In this document: one piece after another, positions 41,236 through 49,521 of the stretch | Position numbering within the stretch: position 1 is the stretch's first letter | How the letters are laid out: every line of letters begins with the position of its first letter | Assembly (NCBI GenBank): GCA_003137095.1 | Contig: PLET01000125.1 | Location: forward strand, 1-64,000 | Source: Gammaproteobacteria bacterium | GTDB taxonomy: Bacteria; Pseudomonadota; Gammaproteobacteria; Steroidobacterales; Steroidobacteraceae | DNA: 64,000 nucleotides | Reading direction: 5' to 3' | The notes under the pieces: generated by a model | The model's database searches: none | Seen by the model: only the letters and a program-made list of their open reading frames with translations | What the model was told of the DNA's origin: nothing | Position numbers and translations under genes: made by a program

Positions 41236-41820
41236 TCAAATTTTCGGGTGGCGGGCCTGGGGTGCGGATCGAGGCGTGATCGGCGCGGCAATCGTGGTTC
41301 CCAGCAGCACATCCCACATCACGGTGGTCACGCCGAAGTTGCCCCCGATCGCCGAGTGATGGTGCAACTGATGATGCCGGCGCAGGCGGCTGAAATAACG
41401 GGCGAAGGGCAACGCGGTACGATGATGGATGACGTGGTGGACGACGCCGTACCACCAGTAACCCAGCATGATTCCGCCGGTCAATCCGCCCGCCACATTA
41501 CCACCGCCGAGCAGCCACGCCGGTGCTGCGACGAGCAGCGTGAATGTCGGTACGCTGATCCATGCCGGGGTGCCGATGTAAGCCCGCGGGAAAGCATGGT
41601 GTTCCGCATGCATGACCGTGAAAACGCCGCCGCGATGCAGGAACGTGCGATGGATCAGGTATTCCAACAGCGTCCACAATGCCGCTCCGCCCAGAACACA
41701 GGCGGCCCAGCCCGTCTGGTGGCCAGCTGTGTTCCGCCGCACGAGCGCGACGCCCAGAATCACGACGATCAGGGGATATACGAGGAAATCGCCGTAATAG
41801 CCGAGCTTGCCGAGCCGCAT
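41236..41820 (-). CDS. Fatty acid hydroxylase/sterol desaturase-superfamily membrane protein
   Basis: 194 residues with about four hydrophobic segments and the diiron histidine motifs of this superfamily: EYLIHRTFLH (about 53-62), MHAEHHAFPR (about 70-79), VVHHVIHHR (about 126-134) and RRHHQLHHH (about 147-155). It probably hydroxylates a lipid or carotenoid-like substrate in the membrane. The short length matches fatty acid hydroxylase and CrtZ-like proteins. Its neighbours give no direct clue to the substrate. Confidence 0.83.
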   Translation of the reverse strand: MRLGKLGYYGDFLVYPLIVVILGVALVRRNTAGHQTGWAACVLGGAALWTLLEYLIHRTFLHRGGVFTVMHAEHHAFPRAYIGTPAWISVPTFTLLVAAPAWLLGGGNVAGGLTGGIMLGYWWYGVVHHVIHHRTALPFARYFSRLRRHHQLHHHSAIGGNFGVTTVMWDVLLGTTIAAPITPRSAPQARHPKI

Positions 41821-41979
41821 GATTCACTCATTCAGGGGGTGCACAGGAATACGCGGGCCAAGCCACCCCCAACCCCTTTATCCTCCAGAAAGTCTGCGGC
41901 ATCCGTGCGCAGCGGTCTGTAGGACAAGGGCGTCATGCCCTGCGGGCACTATCCCACAACCCCGAGGTGGCCGACGCCC

Positions 41980-42756
41980 TCACTTGCCGCTCCAGTGCGG
42001 CTTGCGCTTTTGCGCGAAGGCGCGCGTGCCCTCCTTAAGATCCTCCGAGCGCACGACCCGCTGCACGCCGTCGAGCGAATCGTGCACCTCGAAGGCTGCG
42101 TGCTCGGCGACCATCTCCGTGTGGCGCAGCAGTTGTTTGATCGCCGGAAACAACAGCGGCGGCCCGTCCGCGAGCTGAGCCGCGATCTCGCGAGCCTTGG
42201 CCATGGCCTGACCCTTTGCAACCACGTGGTTTGCGAGGCCCCAATGCTTGGCCTCGGTCGCATCCATCCACCTTCCCGTCATGAGGAATTCGACGGCGAC
42301 ATGATAGGGTATGCGCCTGCGCAATTTGATGGTTCCGGCGTCTGCCAGCACGCCAACATTGATCTCCGGCAGCGCGAATCTGGCGTGCTCCTCCATGACG
42401 ATGATGTCGGTGCCCAACACGATCTCGAACCCTCCGCCGCAGGCGATGCCGTTGACCGCGGCGATGATCGGTTTGTTCAAATTGCGCGGATAGTTCAGCC
42501 CGCCGAAGCCGCCCACGCCCCAGTCCTCGTCCGATTTTTCGCCAGCGGCGGCGGCCTTCAAGTCCCAGCCCGGAGAGAAAAAGCGCTCGCCCGCGCCGGT
42601 GATGATGGCGACGCGCAGCGCGGCGTCGTCACGAAACTCGTCGAACACCTCGTTCAGGCGGCGGCTGGCCCGCAGATCGATGGCATTTGCCGTGGGCCGG
42701 TCGATAGTGATCTCCAGCACCGAGCCGTTGTGTTCGACCTTGATTCCGTCCGTCAT
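41980..42756 (-). CDS. caiD: Carnitinyl-CoA dehydratase (CaiD-like enoyl-CoA hydratase)
   Basis: 258 residues from ATG 42756, preceded by GGGGGGAA; the frame is open upstream. It is a crotonase strikingly close to E. coli CaiD in pattern: NGSVLEITIDRPTANAID, LRVAIITGAGERFFSPGWDL, AAVNGIACGGGFEI and FALPEINVGV, with both expected catalytic glutamates (GGFE, LPE). CaiD interconverts crotonobetainyl-CoA and L-carnitinyl-CoA. Last gene of a minus-strand operon with a CoA ligase, thioesterase and BKACE enzyme, which points to aerobic gamma-butyrobetaine/carnitine breakdown rather than anaerobic reduction. Confidence 0.88.
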   Translation of the reverse strand: MTDGIKVEHNGSVLEITIDRPTANAIDLRASRRLNEVFDEFRDDAALRVAIITGAGERFFSPGWDLKAAAAGEKSDEDWGVGGFGGLNYPRNLNKPIIAAVNGIACGGGFEIVLGTDIIVMEEHARFALPEINVGVLADAGTIKLRRRIPYHVAVEFLMTGRWMDATEAKHWGLANHVVAKGQAMAKAREIAAQLADGPPLLFPAIKQLLRHTEMVAEHAAFEVHDSLDGVQRVVRSEDLKEGTRAFAQKRKPHWSGK

Positions 42757-42779
42757 GGCGTTTCCCCCCGGGGCGTCCT

Positions 42780-44885
42780 TCAATCGAGTTTGTGCAGGCG
42801 AATCAGCGCATCGACCGCGACCGCGCCCTTGCCGAGCGGACGCACCACGACCGGATTGACATCGAGTTCGATCAGCGAGTCCAGGTGCGCGGACGCGAAA
42901 CGCGCGACGCCGAGTATGATGGCCACCAGCGCCTCCACGTCGGCGGCCGGTTTGCCGCGATAGCCATCGAGCAGTTTCGCCACCCGCAGCCGGCGCAGGG
43001 CGGCGTGTACCGCGGTTCGGTTCCACGGCGGCAGCAGGCTGGTGGTGTCGCCCAGAAGCTCCGCAAGCACGCCGCCCGCACCGAGCACCAGAACCTGGCC
43101 GAATTGCGGATCGCAGGTGATGCCCACGAGGATTTCGGCGACGCCGCCGCCGATCATCTCCTCAATCAGCAGGGTGTCGGAAAGCCGTCTGAGGCGTTCA
43201 CCCGCCGCGATTGCATCGGCCACCGTGCGCACGTTGAGCGCCACGCCGCCAACCTCGGTCTTGTGTTCCAGATGGGCGCCCAAGGCCTTGATGACCACGG
43301 GAAAGCCGAGCGTCACGGCGGCATCGGCTGCGGCGCCCGGCGATCCAACCATGCCGCGGGGGATACGCACGCCGAATTCGGCCAACGCCGCCTTGCCTTC
43401 GTGCTCGGTCAGCGTGCGGGTGCTGCGCGAGGTTGCGGCCGGAGGGGAGGGTGCCTGGAGTTGGGGAACGGGATTCGAGCGCCAGGCCGCGCCTACCGCT
43501 CCGGCGAGCGCGAGCGCCTCGAGCGCTTCGCGCTGGCCCTGCAGCGGTGCAACCCCATTATCCAGACAATCCTGGCGGATCCGCGTGCTGATGGTCTCCG
43601 GGAGCGACGCAATCAGTGCGGCGCGCGTCGGGGCGGTGTTCGCGGGACGGTCGCGCGCGGCGTCGATGAAGACGTCGATAACCGCGTCGAAGGCCGCGGT
43701 GTCGGCTGCATTCTCCGGCGGGCTGTCCAGCATGAAGCCGACGGCATCATAGCCCGACGACAGCACCTCCTTGAACACCCGGCGCAGTGCGCGCGGATCG
43801 AACCACAGATAGGTGTTGATGTCGAAGGGATTGGCGATGGCGACGCGATCGGTCAGCAGTCCGCGCAACGCAACGCTCTTGTCGGCGGGAACCGGGGCGA
43901 AATCCAGCGCCAATCCGCGCGCGACGTCCGCCGTCATCGCCATGTCACCACCCGACGGACCCATGATGAGAATCTTGCCGCCGCCCAGGGGCCCGCCTGA
44001 GTGGAACAGCTTCAGCGTCTCGCACAGCGTGCTCAACGTGTCGCAGCGGGCAAGTCCGGCCTGGCGGCAGAAGGCTTCGAACACGCCGTCGCTGCCCGCC
44101 AGGGCGCCGGTGTGGCTGCGCGCGGTGTTCACGGCGGCTTCGGTGCGTCCGGCCTTGATCACCGCGATGGGCTTGCCGGCGACGCGGGCCTTGTCGGCGG
44201 CACGCGCGAACCTTTCGGTGTTCTTAATGCCCTCGATGTAAAGTCCGAAGGCGGAGATGCGAGGATCATCGCACAGGAACTCGATCAGATCCTCCACGGC
44301 CAGGCGGGTCTGATTGCCCACCGTGAACACCTGGCCGATCGGCAGCGAGCGGCCGTTGAACATGAGCGTCAGGGCAATGGTGCCGCTCTGGCAGATCAGC
44401 GCGACGCCGCGTTCCAGGCGCGGACCGACTACCTGGTCCGGCCACAGCGCGCAACGATCGAGAAAGTTCACGAAGCCGTAGCAATTGGGTCCGAAGAAAG
44501 GCAGCGCTCCGGCGGCGCGTGACAGGTCCTTGGCGAGCCGCTCACCCGCCTCGGTGCCGGTTTCGGAGAAGCCCGCCGTGAAGCACACAAAACCTCCTGC
44601 GCCGCGCTTGGCGAGTGCGGCGGCCACGGCGCCGGCCTCGCTGTTCGGCACGGCCACGAACGCCGCGTCGGGTGCGCCCGGCAGTTCCAGCACCGAACGG
44701 TAATAGCGCATCGCCGCGGTCGACGGGCGATGCGGGTGCACGCGCCATACCTGGCCCGAGAAGCCGATGGCGGCACAGCCGGCGGCGACGGCGTCGGTCC
44801 AGGCCCCGGCGCCGATCAGCGCCACGCTGCGAGGTGCGATCAGGCGGTTCAGCAGCGGGGCGGGCTTGGTTTCGGCGGGCGACAT
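42780..44885 (-). CDS. ADP-forming acyl-CoA synthetase, candidate carnitine/gamma-butyrobetaine CoA ligase
   Basis: 701 residues, a fusion of the alpha (CoA-binding, succinyl-CoA-ligase-like) and beta (ATP-grasp) parts of NDP-forming acetyl-CoA synthetases. Visible: RSVALIGAGAW (about 19-29), FGPNCYGFVNF (about 130-140), the phospho-histidine in ARSHTGALAGSDGVFEAF (about 262-279) and the ATP-grasp start LTEHEGKAALAEFGVRIP (about 493-510). It lies between caiD and the thioesterase gene with short gaps, where a CaiC-type ligase would be expected. Activating gamma-butyrobetaine or carnitine is inferred from context. Confidence 0.83.
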   Translation of the reverse strand: MSPAETKPAPLLNRLIAPRSVALIGAGAWTDAVAAGCAAIGFSGQVWRVHPHRPSTAAMRYYRSVLELPGAPDAAFVAVPNSEAGAVAAALAKRGAGGFVCFTAGFSETGTEAGERLAKDLSRAAGALPFFGPNCYGFVNFLDRCALWPDQVVGPRLERGVALICQSGTIALTLMFNGRSLPIGQVFTVGNQTRLAVEDLIEFLCDDPRISAFGLYIEGIKNTERFARAADKARVAGKPIAVIKAGRTEAAVNTARSHTGALAGSDGVFEAFCRQAGLARCDTLSTLCETLKLFHSGGPLGGGKILIMGPSGGDMAMTADVARGLALDFAPVPADKSVALRGLLTDRVAIANPFDINTYLWFDPRALRRVFKEVLSSGYDAVGFMLDSPPENAADTAAFDAVIDVFIDAARDRPANTAPTRAALIASLPETISTRIRQDCLDNGVAPLQGQREALEALALAGAVGAAWRSNPVPQLQAPSPPAATSRSTRTLTEHEGKAALAEFGVRIPRGMVGSPGAAADAAVTLGFPVVIKALGAHLEHKTEVGGVALNVRTVADAIAAGERLRRLSDTLLIEEMIGGGVAEILVGITCDPQFGQVLVLGAGGVLAELLGDTTSLLPPWNRTAVHAALRRLRVAKLLDGYRGKPAADVEALVAIILGVARFASAHLDSLIELDVNPVVVRPLGKGAVAVDALIRLHKLD

Positions 44886-44893
44886 GCAGGCTC

Positions 44894-45385
44894 TCAGCGC
44901 CGCCTCAGCTCGATCCTGCGTGAAGCAGGGCCGAAGCCGGCGCGGCCGGCCTCCGAAAGCTTGAGCGCGGCGAGCCGTGATTCTATGTCGGCCGGAAACG
45001 CGACGGCCGCGGGCTTGTCGGTCCGTAGCACGTGCAGCAACATCGCTTCCGCGACCGCGACGGGTCCGGCGACACGTGCGCAGAAGAAGCTGCAGCCCGC
45101 GTGGATGCGTTTGCGGTCCGCATCCAGTATGTCGGTGCGCACCTCCAGCAGATCGGTGGCCTTGACCTCGTGCAGGTAATGGATGTGCACCTCGAGCGTA
45201 TACAGGGTGCAGCGCGTGCGTTCACGATACGCCGCATCCACGCCGATGTGATCCATCATGTCATCGGTGGCGTAGCTCAGGACCAGGCCGTAAAAGGCAT
45301 CCCGCAGATGGCCGTTGTAATCGATCCACGCCGGATCGATCGCCGTCCGGTATGGCGGCAGCACGTCCGGTGAGCGCGCGTTCAA
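44894..45385 (-). CDS. Hot-dog thioesterase, probable betainyl-CoA thioesterase (CdhB-like)
   Basis: 163 residues. It has the WIDYNGHLRDAFY motif (about 20-32) shared with the thioesterase half of the carnitine dehydrogenase fusion (WVDYNGHMTDSRY) and the follow-on YTLEVHIHYLHEVKATD. Its start overlaps the BKACE gene by 4 bp. In the carnitine dehydrogenase pathway a thioesterase releases glycine betaine from betainyl-CoA. Because the fusion also has one, this copy may act on another CoA ester, such as carnitinyl-CoA. Confidence 0.82.
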   Translation of the reverse strand: MNARSPDVLPPYRTAIDPAWIDYNGHLRDAFYGLVLSYATDDMMDHIGVDAAYRERTRCTLYTLEVHIHYLHEVKATDLLEVRTDILDADRKRIHAGCSFFCARVAGPVAVAEAMLLHVLRTDKPAAVAFPADIESRLAALKLSEAGRAGFGPASRRIELRRR

Positions 45386-46281
45386 TGCAGCTGCAGCCGC
45401 TCACGAGCCTGCGCGGGCGTGAGCACCCGCGCGCCCATCGCCTCGATGATGGTGCGCGCATTTTCGACCAGTTGCGCGTTGCTCGCATAGACCCCTTTTC
45501 GCAGGTAAAGATTGTCCTCGAGTCCCACGCGCACGTTGCCGCCGAGCAGGATCGATTGGGCGACCCACGGCATCTGCATACGGCTGATGGCGAATGCACC
45601 CCAGTTGCAGCCGGGCGGCAGGGCGTTGACCATGGCAAGCAGGTGGCCGACGTCGGCCGGGACGCCGTAGGGGATGCCGGTGCACAGTTGGATGAGCGAA
45701 GGCGCCTCGAGCAGCCCTTCCTTGATCATCTGCTTCACGAAGGACAGATTGCCCGTGTCGAACACCTCCAATTCCGGCTTGACCCGCAGATCCTTCAGGA
45801 TGCCGGCACCCTGGCGCAGATAATTCGGCGTCGACACATACGCGCGGTTGCCGTCCCCGAAATTCAGGCTGCCGCAGTCCAGGGTGGCGATATCCGGCCG
45901 GTACAGGCCCTCGGTGCACAGATCGATGACGTGGCGCATGCGATCCTCCTGGCTGACGAAGTCGCTGCCCGGGCCGGGCGTGTCGGCCAACCCGCGGTCC
46001 CCGACGACGATGTAGCCGCCCATGCCGCACGTCAGGTTGACGATGACGTCGACCTTGCTCTCCCGCACCCGTTTGACGACTTCGCGATAGTGGCGCGTCT
46101 GCATGCTGAATGCGCCGGTCTCCGGGTCGCGGACGTGGATGTGCACGATTGCGGCACCGGCCTGGGCGGCGGCGACGCAGGTTGCCGCGATGTCCTCCGG
46201 TGTCACCGCGCAATGCGGACTCTTGGTGACCTTGGTGTCGTCGCCCGTGACGGCGCAGCTGATAATGACGTCGTGGTTCAT
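45382..46281 (-). CDS. BKACE-family dehydrocarnitine cleavage enzyme (CdhC-like)
   Basis: 299 residues. Beta-keto acid cleavage enzyme (DUF849/Kce) features: a zinc site H47/H49 in AIVHIHVRDPETG, conserved N-terminal IISCAVTGDD, and VRVGLEDNLYLRKG near the C-terminus with the third ligand Glu. The carnitine branch converts 3-dehydrocarnitine plus acetyl-CoA to betainyl-CoA plus acetoacetate. Coupling to a thioesterase gene and the presence of L-carnitine dehydrogenase 7 kb away support this specificity over the lysine-fermentation enzyme. Confidence 0.87.
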   Translation of the reverse strand: MNHDVIISCAVTGDDTKVTKSPHCAVTPEDIAATCVAAAQAGAAIVHIHVRDPETGAFSMQTRHYREVVKRVRESKVDVIVNLTCGMGGYIVVGDRGLADTPGPGSDFVSQEDRMRHVIDLCTEGLYRPDIATLDCGSLNFGDGNRAYVSTPNYLRQGAGILKDLRVKPELEVFDTGNLSFVKQMIKEGLLEAPSLIQLCTGIPYGVPADVGHLLAMVNALPPGCNWGAFAISRMQMPWVAQSILLGGNVRVGLEDNLYLRKGVYASNAQLVENARTIIEAMGARVLTPAQARERLQLH

Positions 46282-46331
46282 GGCGAAATTCCTCGCGGGT
46301 CTCCGATGGCGCGGCGCGGCCGGTACTTTAT

Positions 46332-46351
46332 ATTATAACGCTCGTAATAAT
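46332..46351. promoter_or_regulatory. 20-bp operator-like palindrome upstream of the BKACE operon
   Basis: ATTATAACG-CT-CGTAATAAT is an inverted repeat with 9-bp arms broken by a single mismatched position. It lies in the 101-base AT-rich gap before the BKACE start codon (46281), about 50 bases upstream, and contains TATAAT on the minus strand. Size and symmetry suit a TetR-type repressor; two BetI-like regulators are encoded in the window. Confidence 0.5.
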
Positions 46352-46382
46352 TAAGCCGCTCATATTATACGCAACACGCTGA

Positions 46383-47588
46383 TCAGGCCATCCGGCGTGC
46401 GGCGAGGGCGCGCAGGATTTCCCGTTCACCGCAGACGCCGAGCACCCTCCCATCCTCCGTCAACAGCACCGGATGGCCGCTCGACTGGTGCAGCTGGATG
46501 ATTTCCTGCAGCGAGGAGGAGCCGGGTGCCGCCGCCAGGGCTCCCTGCAGGGCCGCGTCGGTGCTGCCCGGCTCGACATCCAGAATGCGCTGCAGTGCGC
46601 CATCCAGACGCAGCGCCGTCGCTTCCTCGGCGGCATTCAACACCAATTGATAGCGCCCGGCGGGATCGAGCCACACCGCGCCGTCCTCGCGTGGCAGTTC
46701 GGGCAGACTGTTCATGATCATGTCGCCGGTCAGCACGTTCAAGGGGTTCATGTGGCGGACGAACTCCTCCACGTAGGCGTCGGCCGGCCGCATTACGATG
46801 TCGCGGGCGGCGCCGGTCTGCACAATGCGCCCGTTCTGCAGGATCGATATGGTATCGCCGATGCGAAGCGCCTCGTCCAGATCGTGGCTCACGAACAAAA
46901 TGGTCTTCTTGACCTGCGCCTGCAGGGCCAGGAGTTCGTCCTGTAATTTGCCGCGGATCAGCGGATCGAGCGCGGAGAAAGGCTCGTCCATGAGCAGTAT
47001 GTCGCCCTCGGTGGCGAAGGCGCGTGCGAGGCCGACGCGTTGCTGCATGCCGCCGGACAGTTCGCCGACCTGGCGATCGGCCCATTGCGCGAGCCCCACC
47101 AATTCGAGCTTGGCGTCGACGGCGCGGCGGCGGTCCGCTGCTGAGTCGCCGCGCAGCTCCAATCCGAGTCCGACGTTGTCGCGAACGGTCCGCCACGGCA
47201 GCAGGGCGAACTGCTGGAAAACCATGGACACGCGGCGGCGGCGCAGACGCCGCAGTGTGGCGGCATCACTGGCGGCGACATCGACCAGCGCCTCGCCGTC
47301 GCGCAGCAGCACCCGACCGCGGGTGACTTGATTCAAGCCGTTGGCGGCGCGCAATAGCGTCGATTTGCCGGATCCGGACAGTCCCATCATCACCGAGATC
47401 TCGCCCTGCGCCACATTCAGGTTCGCACCCGCGACGCCGACGATGACGTCGAGCTCTTTGGCGATGTCCGCGCGCGTGGCGCCGGCGTCGAGCCGCGCCA
47501 GGGCCGTGCGCATCACCCTGGCGCCGGCACGGCCGCCACGGGGTGTGAACAGGATGTCGACGTCATGAAATTCGACGGCGGAATTCAT
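46383..47588 (-). CDS. Choline/glycine betaine ABC importer ATPase with C-terminal CBS-like region (ChoV/ProV-like)
   Basis: 401 residues from ATG 47588, overlapping the permease stop (ATGA). Walker A MGLSGSGKST (about 68-77), signature LSGGMQQRVGLARAF (about 170-184), Walker B ILLMDEPFSALDP (about 191-203). The N-terminus is the ProV-type long form, and the last 110 residues are a CBS-like regulatory region (LQEIIQLHQSSGHPVLLTEDGRVLG). ProV/OpuAA CBS domains sense ionic strength; ChoV types serve catabolic uptake. Context favours choline or betaine uptake for growth. Confidence 0.88.
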   Translation of the reverse strand: MNSAVEFHDVDILFTPRGGRAGARVMRTALARLDAGATRADIAKELDVIVGVAGANLNVAQGEISVMMGLSGSGKSTLLRAANGLNQVTRGRVLLRDGEALVDVAASDAATLRRLRRRRVSMVFQQFALLPWRTVRDNVGLGLELRGDSAADRRRAVDAKLELVGLAQWADRQVGELSGGMQQRVGLARAFATEGDILLMDEPFSALDPLIRGKLQDELLALQAQVKKTILFVSHDLDEALRIGDTISILQNGRIVQTGAARDIVMRPADAYVEEFVRHMNPLNVLTGDMIMNSLPELPREDGAVWLDPAGRYQLVLNAAEEATALRLDGALQRILDVEPGSTDAALQGALAAAPGSSSLQEIIQLHQSSGHPVLLTEDGRVLGVCGEREILRALAARRMA

Positions 47589-49381
47589 CGTCGCACCTCG
47601 CGCGGGCGCGTGACCCGATCGAGCACGATGGCCAGAAGCACGATCGCAAAGCCGGCCTCGAATCCCATGCCGACCTGCACGGTGTTCAAGGCCCGCACCA
47701 CCGGCACACCCAGGCCGCCGGCGCCGACCAGCGCCGCGATCACCACCATCGACAGGCTCAGCATGATGCATTGGGTGATGCCGGCGATGATGGTCTGCGA
47801 GGCGCTCGGCAGTTCCACCTTCCACAGGAGCTGCAGCCGCGTCGCGCCGAAGGCTTCGCCGGCCTCGAGCAGCGGCCGCGGCACCGACGAGATGCCGAGG
47901 TGGGTGAGGCGGATGGGCGCGGGCAGGGCGAATATCACCGTGGAAATGAGCCCCGGCACCACGCCCAGACCGAACAGCACCAAGGTCGGAATGAGGTACA
48001 CAAACGTCGGCAGCGTCTGCATGAGATCCAGCACCGGCCGCAGGCTCTCGTAAAACCGCGGGTGGTGGGCCGCCGCGATCCCGACGGGCACACCGATCAG
48101 CATCGACAGCAGCGCCGACACCAGCACCAGTGACAGGGTTTCGATGGTGGCGAGCCAATATCCCTGGTTCATGATAAACAGCAGTGCGGCCGCCACGAAC
48201 GCGGCCAGAGCGAGCGAACGGCGCAGCAGCCAGGCGATGAGGGCCGCGCCCAAAATCAGCACCGGCGCCGGCGTGAAGCGCAGCGCGCCCGAGACGCCCT
48301 CCACGGCGCCGCGGATGACAACCGAGATGCCGTCGAAGACCCAGGTGCCGTGGCTCTTGATGTAATCGATGCCGCGCGCGACGGTGTCGCCGAGCGGTAT
48401 CTTGTGCCGTGTCACCCACTGTTCGAAGCCGGGCGGCTCGTCGGTTTGCAGCTGCCCGGACAGCGCGGCGAGAGCCGGCGAGCCGTCGGCCGTCTGCACG
48501 CCCGCGAGCCATGGCATGACGGCCGCCGGATTTGCCTTGAGCCATGCGGCGGCGGCGGCCTCGGGCTGCAGATGACGGTTCAAAATCGCGTCCATGAGTT
48601 CGCTTTCGCCGCGCAGCGAGAAGTTCAAGTTCTGCAGCAGCCGGCCGACATTCGGGCAATCGCGCAGATAGCCGGCGCGTACATTGGTGTAAATGGTTGC
48701 ACCGCCGAAATTCGGTCCGAAGATCGCGTCCCCGCCGGTCAAGTAGCGCAGATCGAAGCGCATGTTCATGGGATGCGGCTCCCAGGCCAGAAACACGATG
48801 GGGCGTTTGACCCGGATCGCGCGCTCGACTTCCGCCAGCATCCCCTGCTCGCTGGACTCGAGAAGCCGGAATTCCCCGAGTGAAAACAGCCCATGCTGGA
48901 TCATGTCGAGCACGTGGCGGTTGCCGTCGTTGCCGGCTTCCAACCCGTAGATCGTGTGGTTCAGAGCCGGCGCGAAGCGCGCGATGTCCGCAAAGTCATG
49001 CAGGCCCGCGGCATAGGTGTAGGCGAGGGTCGCGAGGGTGTATTTGGCGCCGACCAGGTTGGCGCGAACCACCTCCACGGAGCCGTCATCGACAAAGGGC
49101 TTCCGGTCGGCTTCCTGGGACGGCATCCAGTTGCCGAGAAAGACGTCGATGTCCTTGTTCTTCATCGAGGCGTAGGTGACCGGAACCGACAATACCGTGA
49201 CGCTCGGGGCATAGCCCAACTGGCGCAGCAACTGGCTGGTGAGTGCGGTGGTTGCCGTGACGTCGGTCCAGCCGATATCCGCCAGGCGCACCGATCGGCA
49301 GGAGCCCGGCTCCGCGAATGCGGGCGTTATCAGCAGGCACAGTGACAGGGCGATGATGAAACGTGGCACGCGGCGCCTCAT
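47585..49381 (-). CDS. Choline/glycine betaine ABC importer: fused binding protein and permease (ChoX-ChoW-like)
   Basis: 598 residues from ATG 49381; the frame is open upstream, but MRRRVPRFIIALSLCLLITP begins a signal peptide. Residues about 24-310 are an OpuAC/ChoX-type binding domain with aromatic-cage segments in the order seen in ChoX: DIGWTDVTATT, FLGNWMPSQ, LAYTYAAG and FLAWEPHPMN. Residues about 345-595 are a ProW-type permease with the EAA loop (LLEAGEAFGATRLQLLWKVE). Binding domain first, permease second is the reverse of the common permease-binding fusions (OpuABC, EgtU). It is coupled to the ATPase. Confidence 0.88.
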   Translation of the reverse strand: MRRRVPRFIIALSLCLLITPAFAEPGSCRSVRLADIGWTDVTATTALTSQLLRQLGYAPSVTVLSVPVTYASMKNKDIDVFLGNWMPSQEADRKPFVDDGSVEVVRANLVGAKYTLATLAYTYAAGLHDFADIARFAPALNHTIYGLEAGNDGNRHVLDMIQHGLFSLGEFRLLESSEQGMLAEVERAIRVKRPIVFLAWEPHPMNMRFDLRYLTGGDAIFGPNFGGATIYTNVRAGYLRDCPNVGRLLQNLNFSLRGESELMDAILNRHLQPEAAAAAWLKANPAAVMPWLAGVQTADGSPALAALSGQLQTDEPPGFEQWVTRHKIPLGDTVARGIDYIKSHGTWVFDGISVVIRGAVEGVSGALRFTPAPVLILGAALIAWLLRRSLALAAFVAAALLFIMNQGYWLATIETLSLVLVSALLSMLIGVPVGIAAAHHPRFYESLRPVLDLMQTLPTFVYLIPTLVLFGLGVVPGLISTVIFALPAPIRLTHLGISSVPRPLLEAGEAFGATRLQLLWKVELPSASQTIIAGITQCIMLSLSMVVIAALVGAGGLGVPVVRALNTVQVGMGFEAGFAIVLLAIVLDRVTRPREVRR

Positions 49382-49477
49382 GTTGCAGTGACGCGTGCCA
49401 GTGTAGGGCTTGTGCGCGACGCGTGGGCATTTGCATCGGACCTGCGCTTGCAGCACAATTTGCGCAGGCGCTGCAGG

Positions 49478-49521
49478 CATTCAATGTATTTTATGAAAAG
49501 TTACCCACATAGCATTGAATG
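49478..49521. promoter_or_regulatory. Paired CATT(C/G)AATG boxes in the choXW-betB divergent promoter
   Basis: CATTCAATG (49478-49486) and CATTGAATG (49513-49521) are each palindromic around the central base and are exact reverse complements of each other, 35 bp centre to centre. The sequence between them is AT-rich. They recall the ATTGAA/TTCAAT arms of BetI operators, and BetI-like regulators are encoded nearby. The right box overlaps the first possible betB start. Confidence 0.5.

Noticed and set aside
41935-41960. TGCCC-TGC-GGGCA hairpin as terminator after caiD
   Set aside because: Only a 5-bp stem, with no T-tract on the minus strand.
47589-48659. Extension of the ChoV-like ATPase frame up to 48659
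   Set aside because: That stretch reads as shadow of the permease; ATG 47588 overlaps the permease stop and starts the ProV-type N-terminus.
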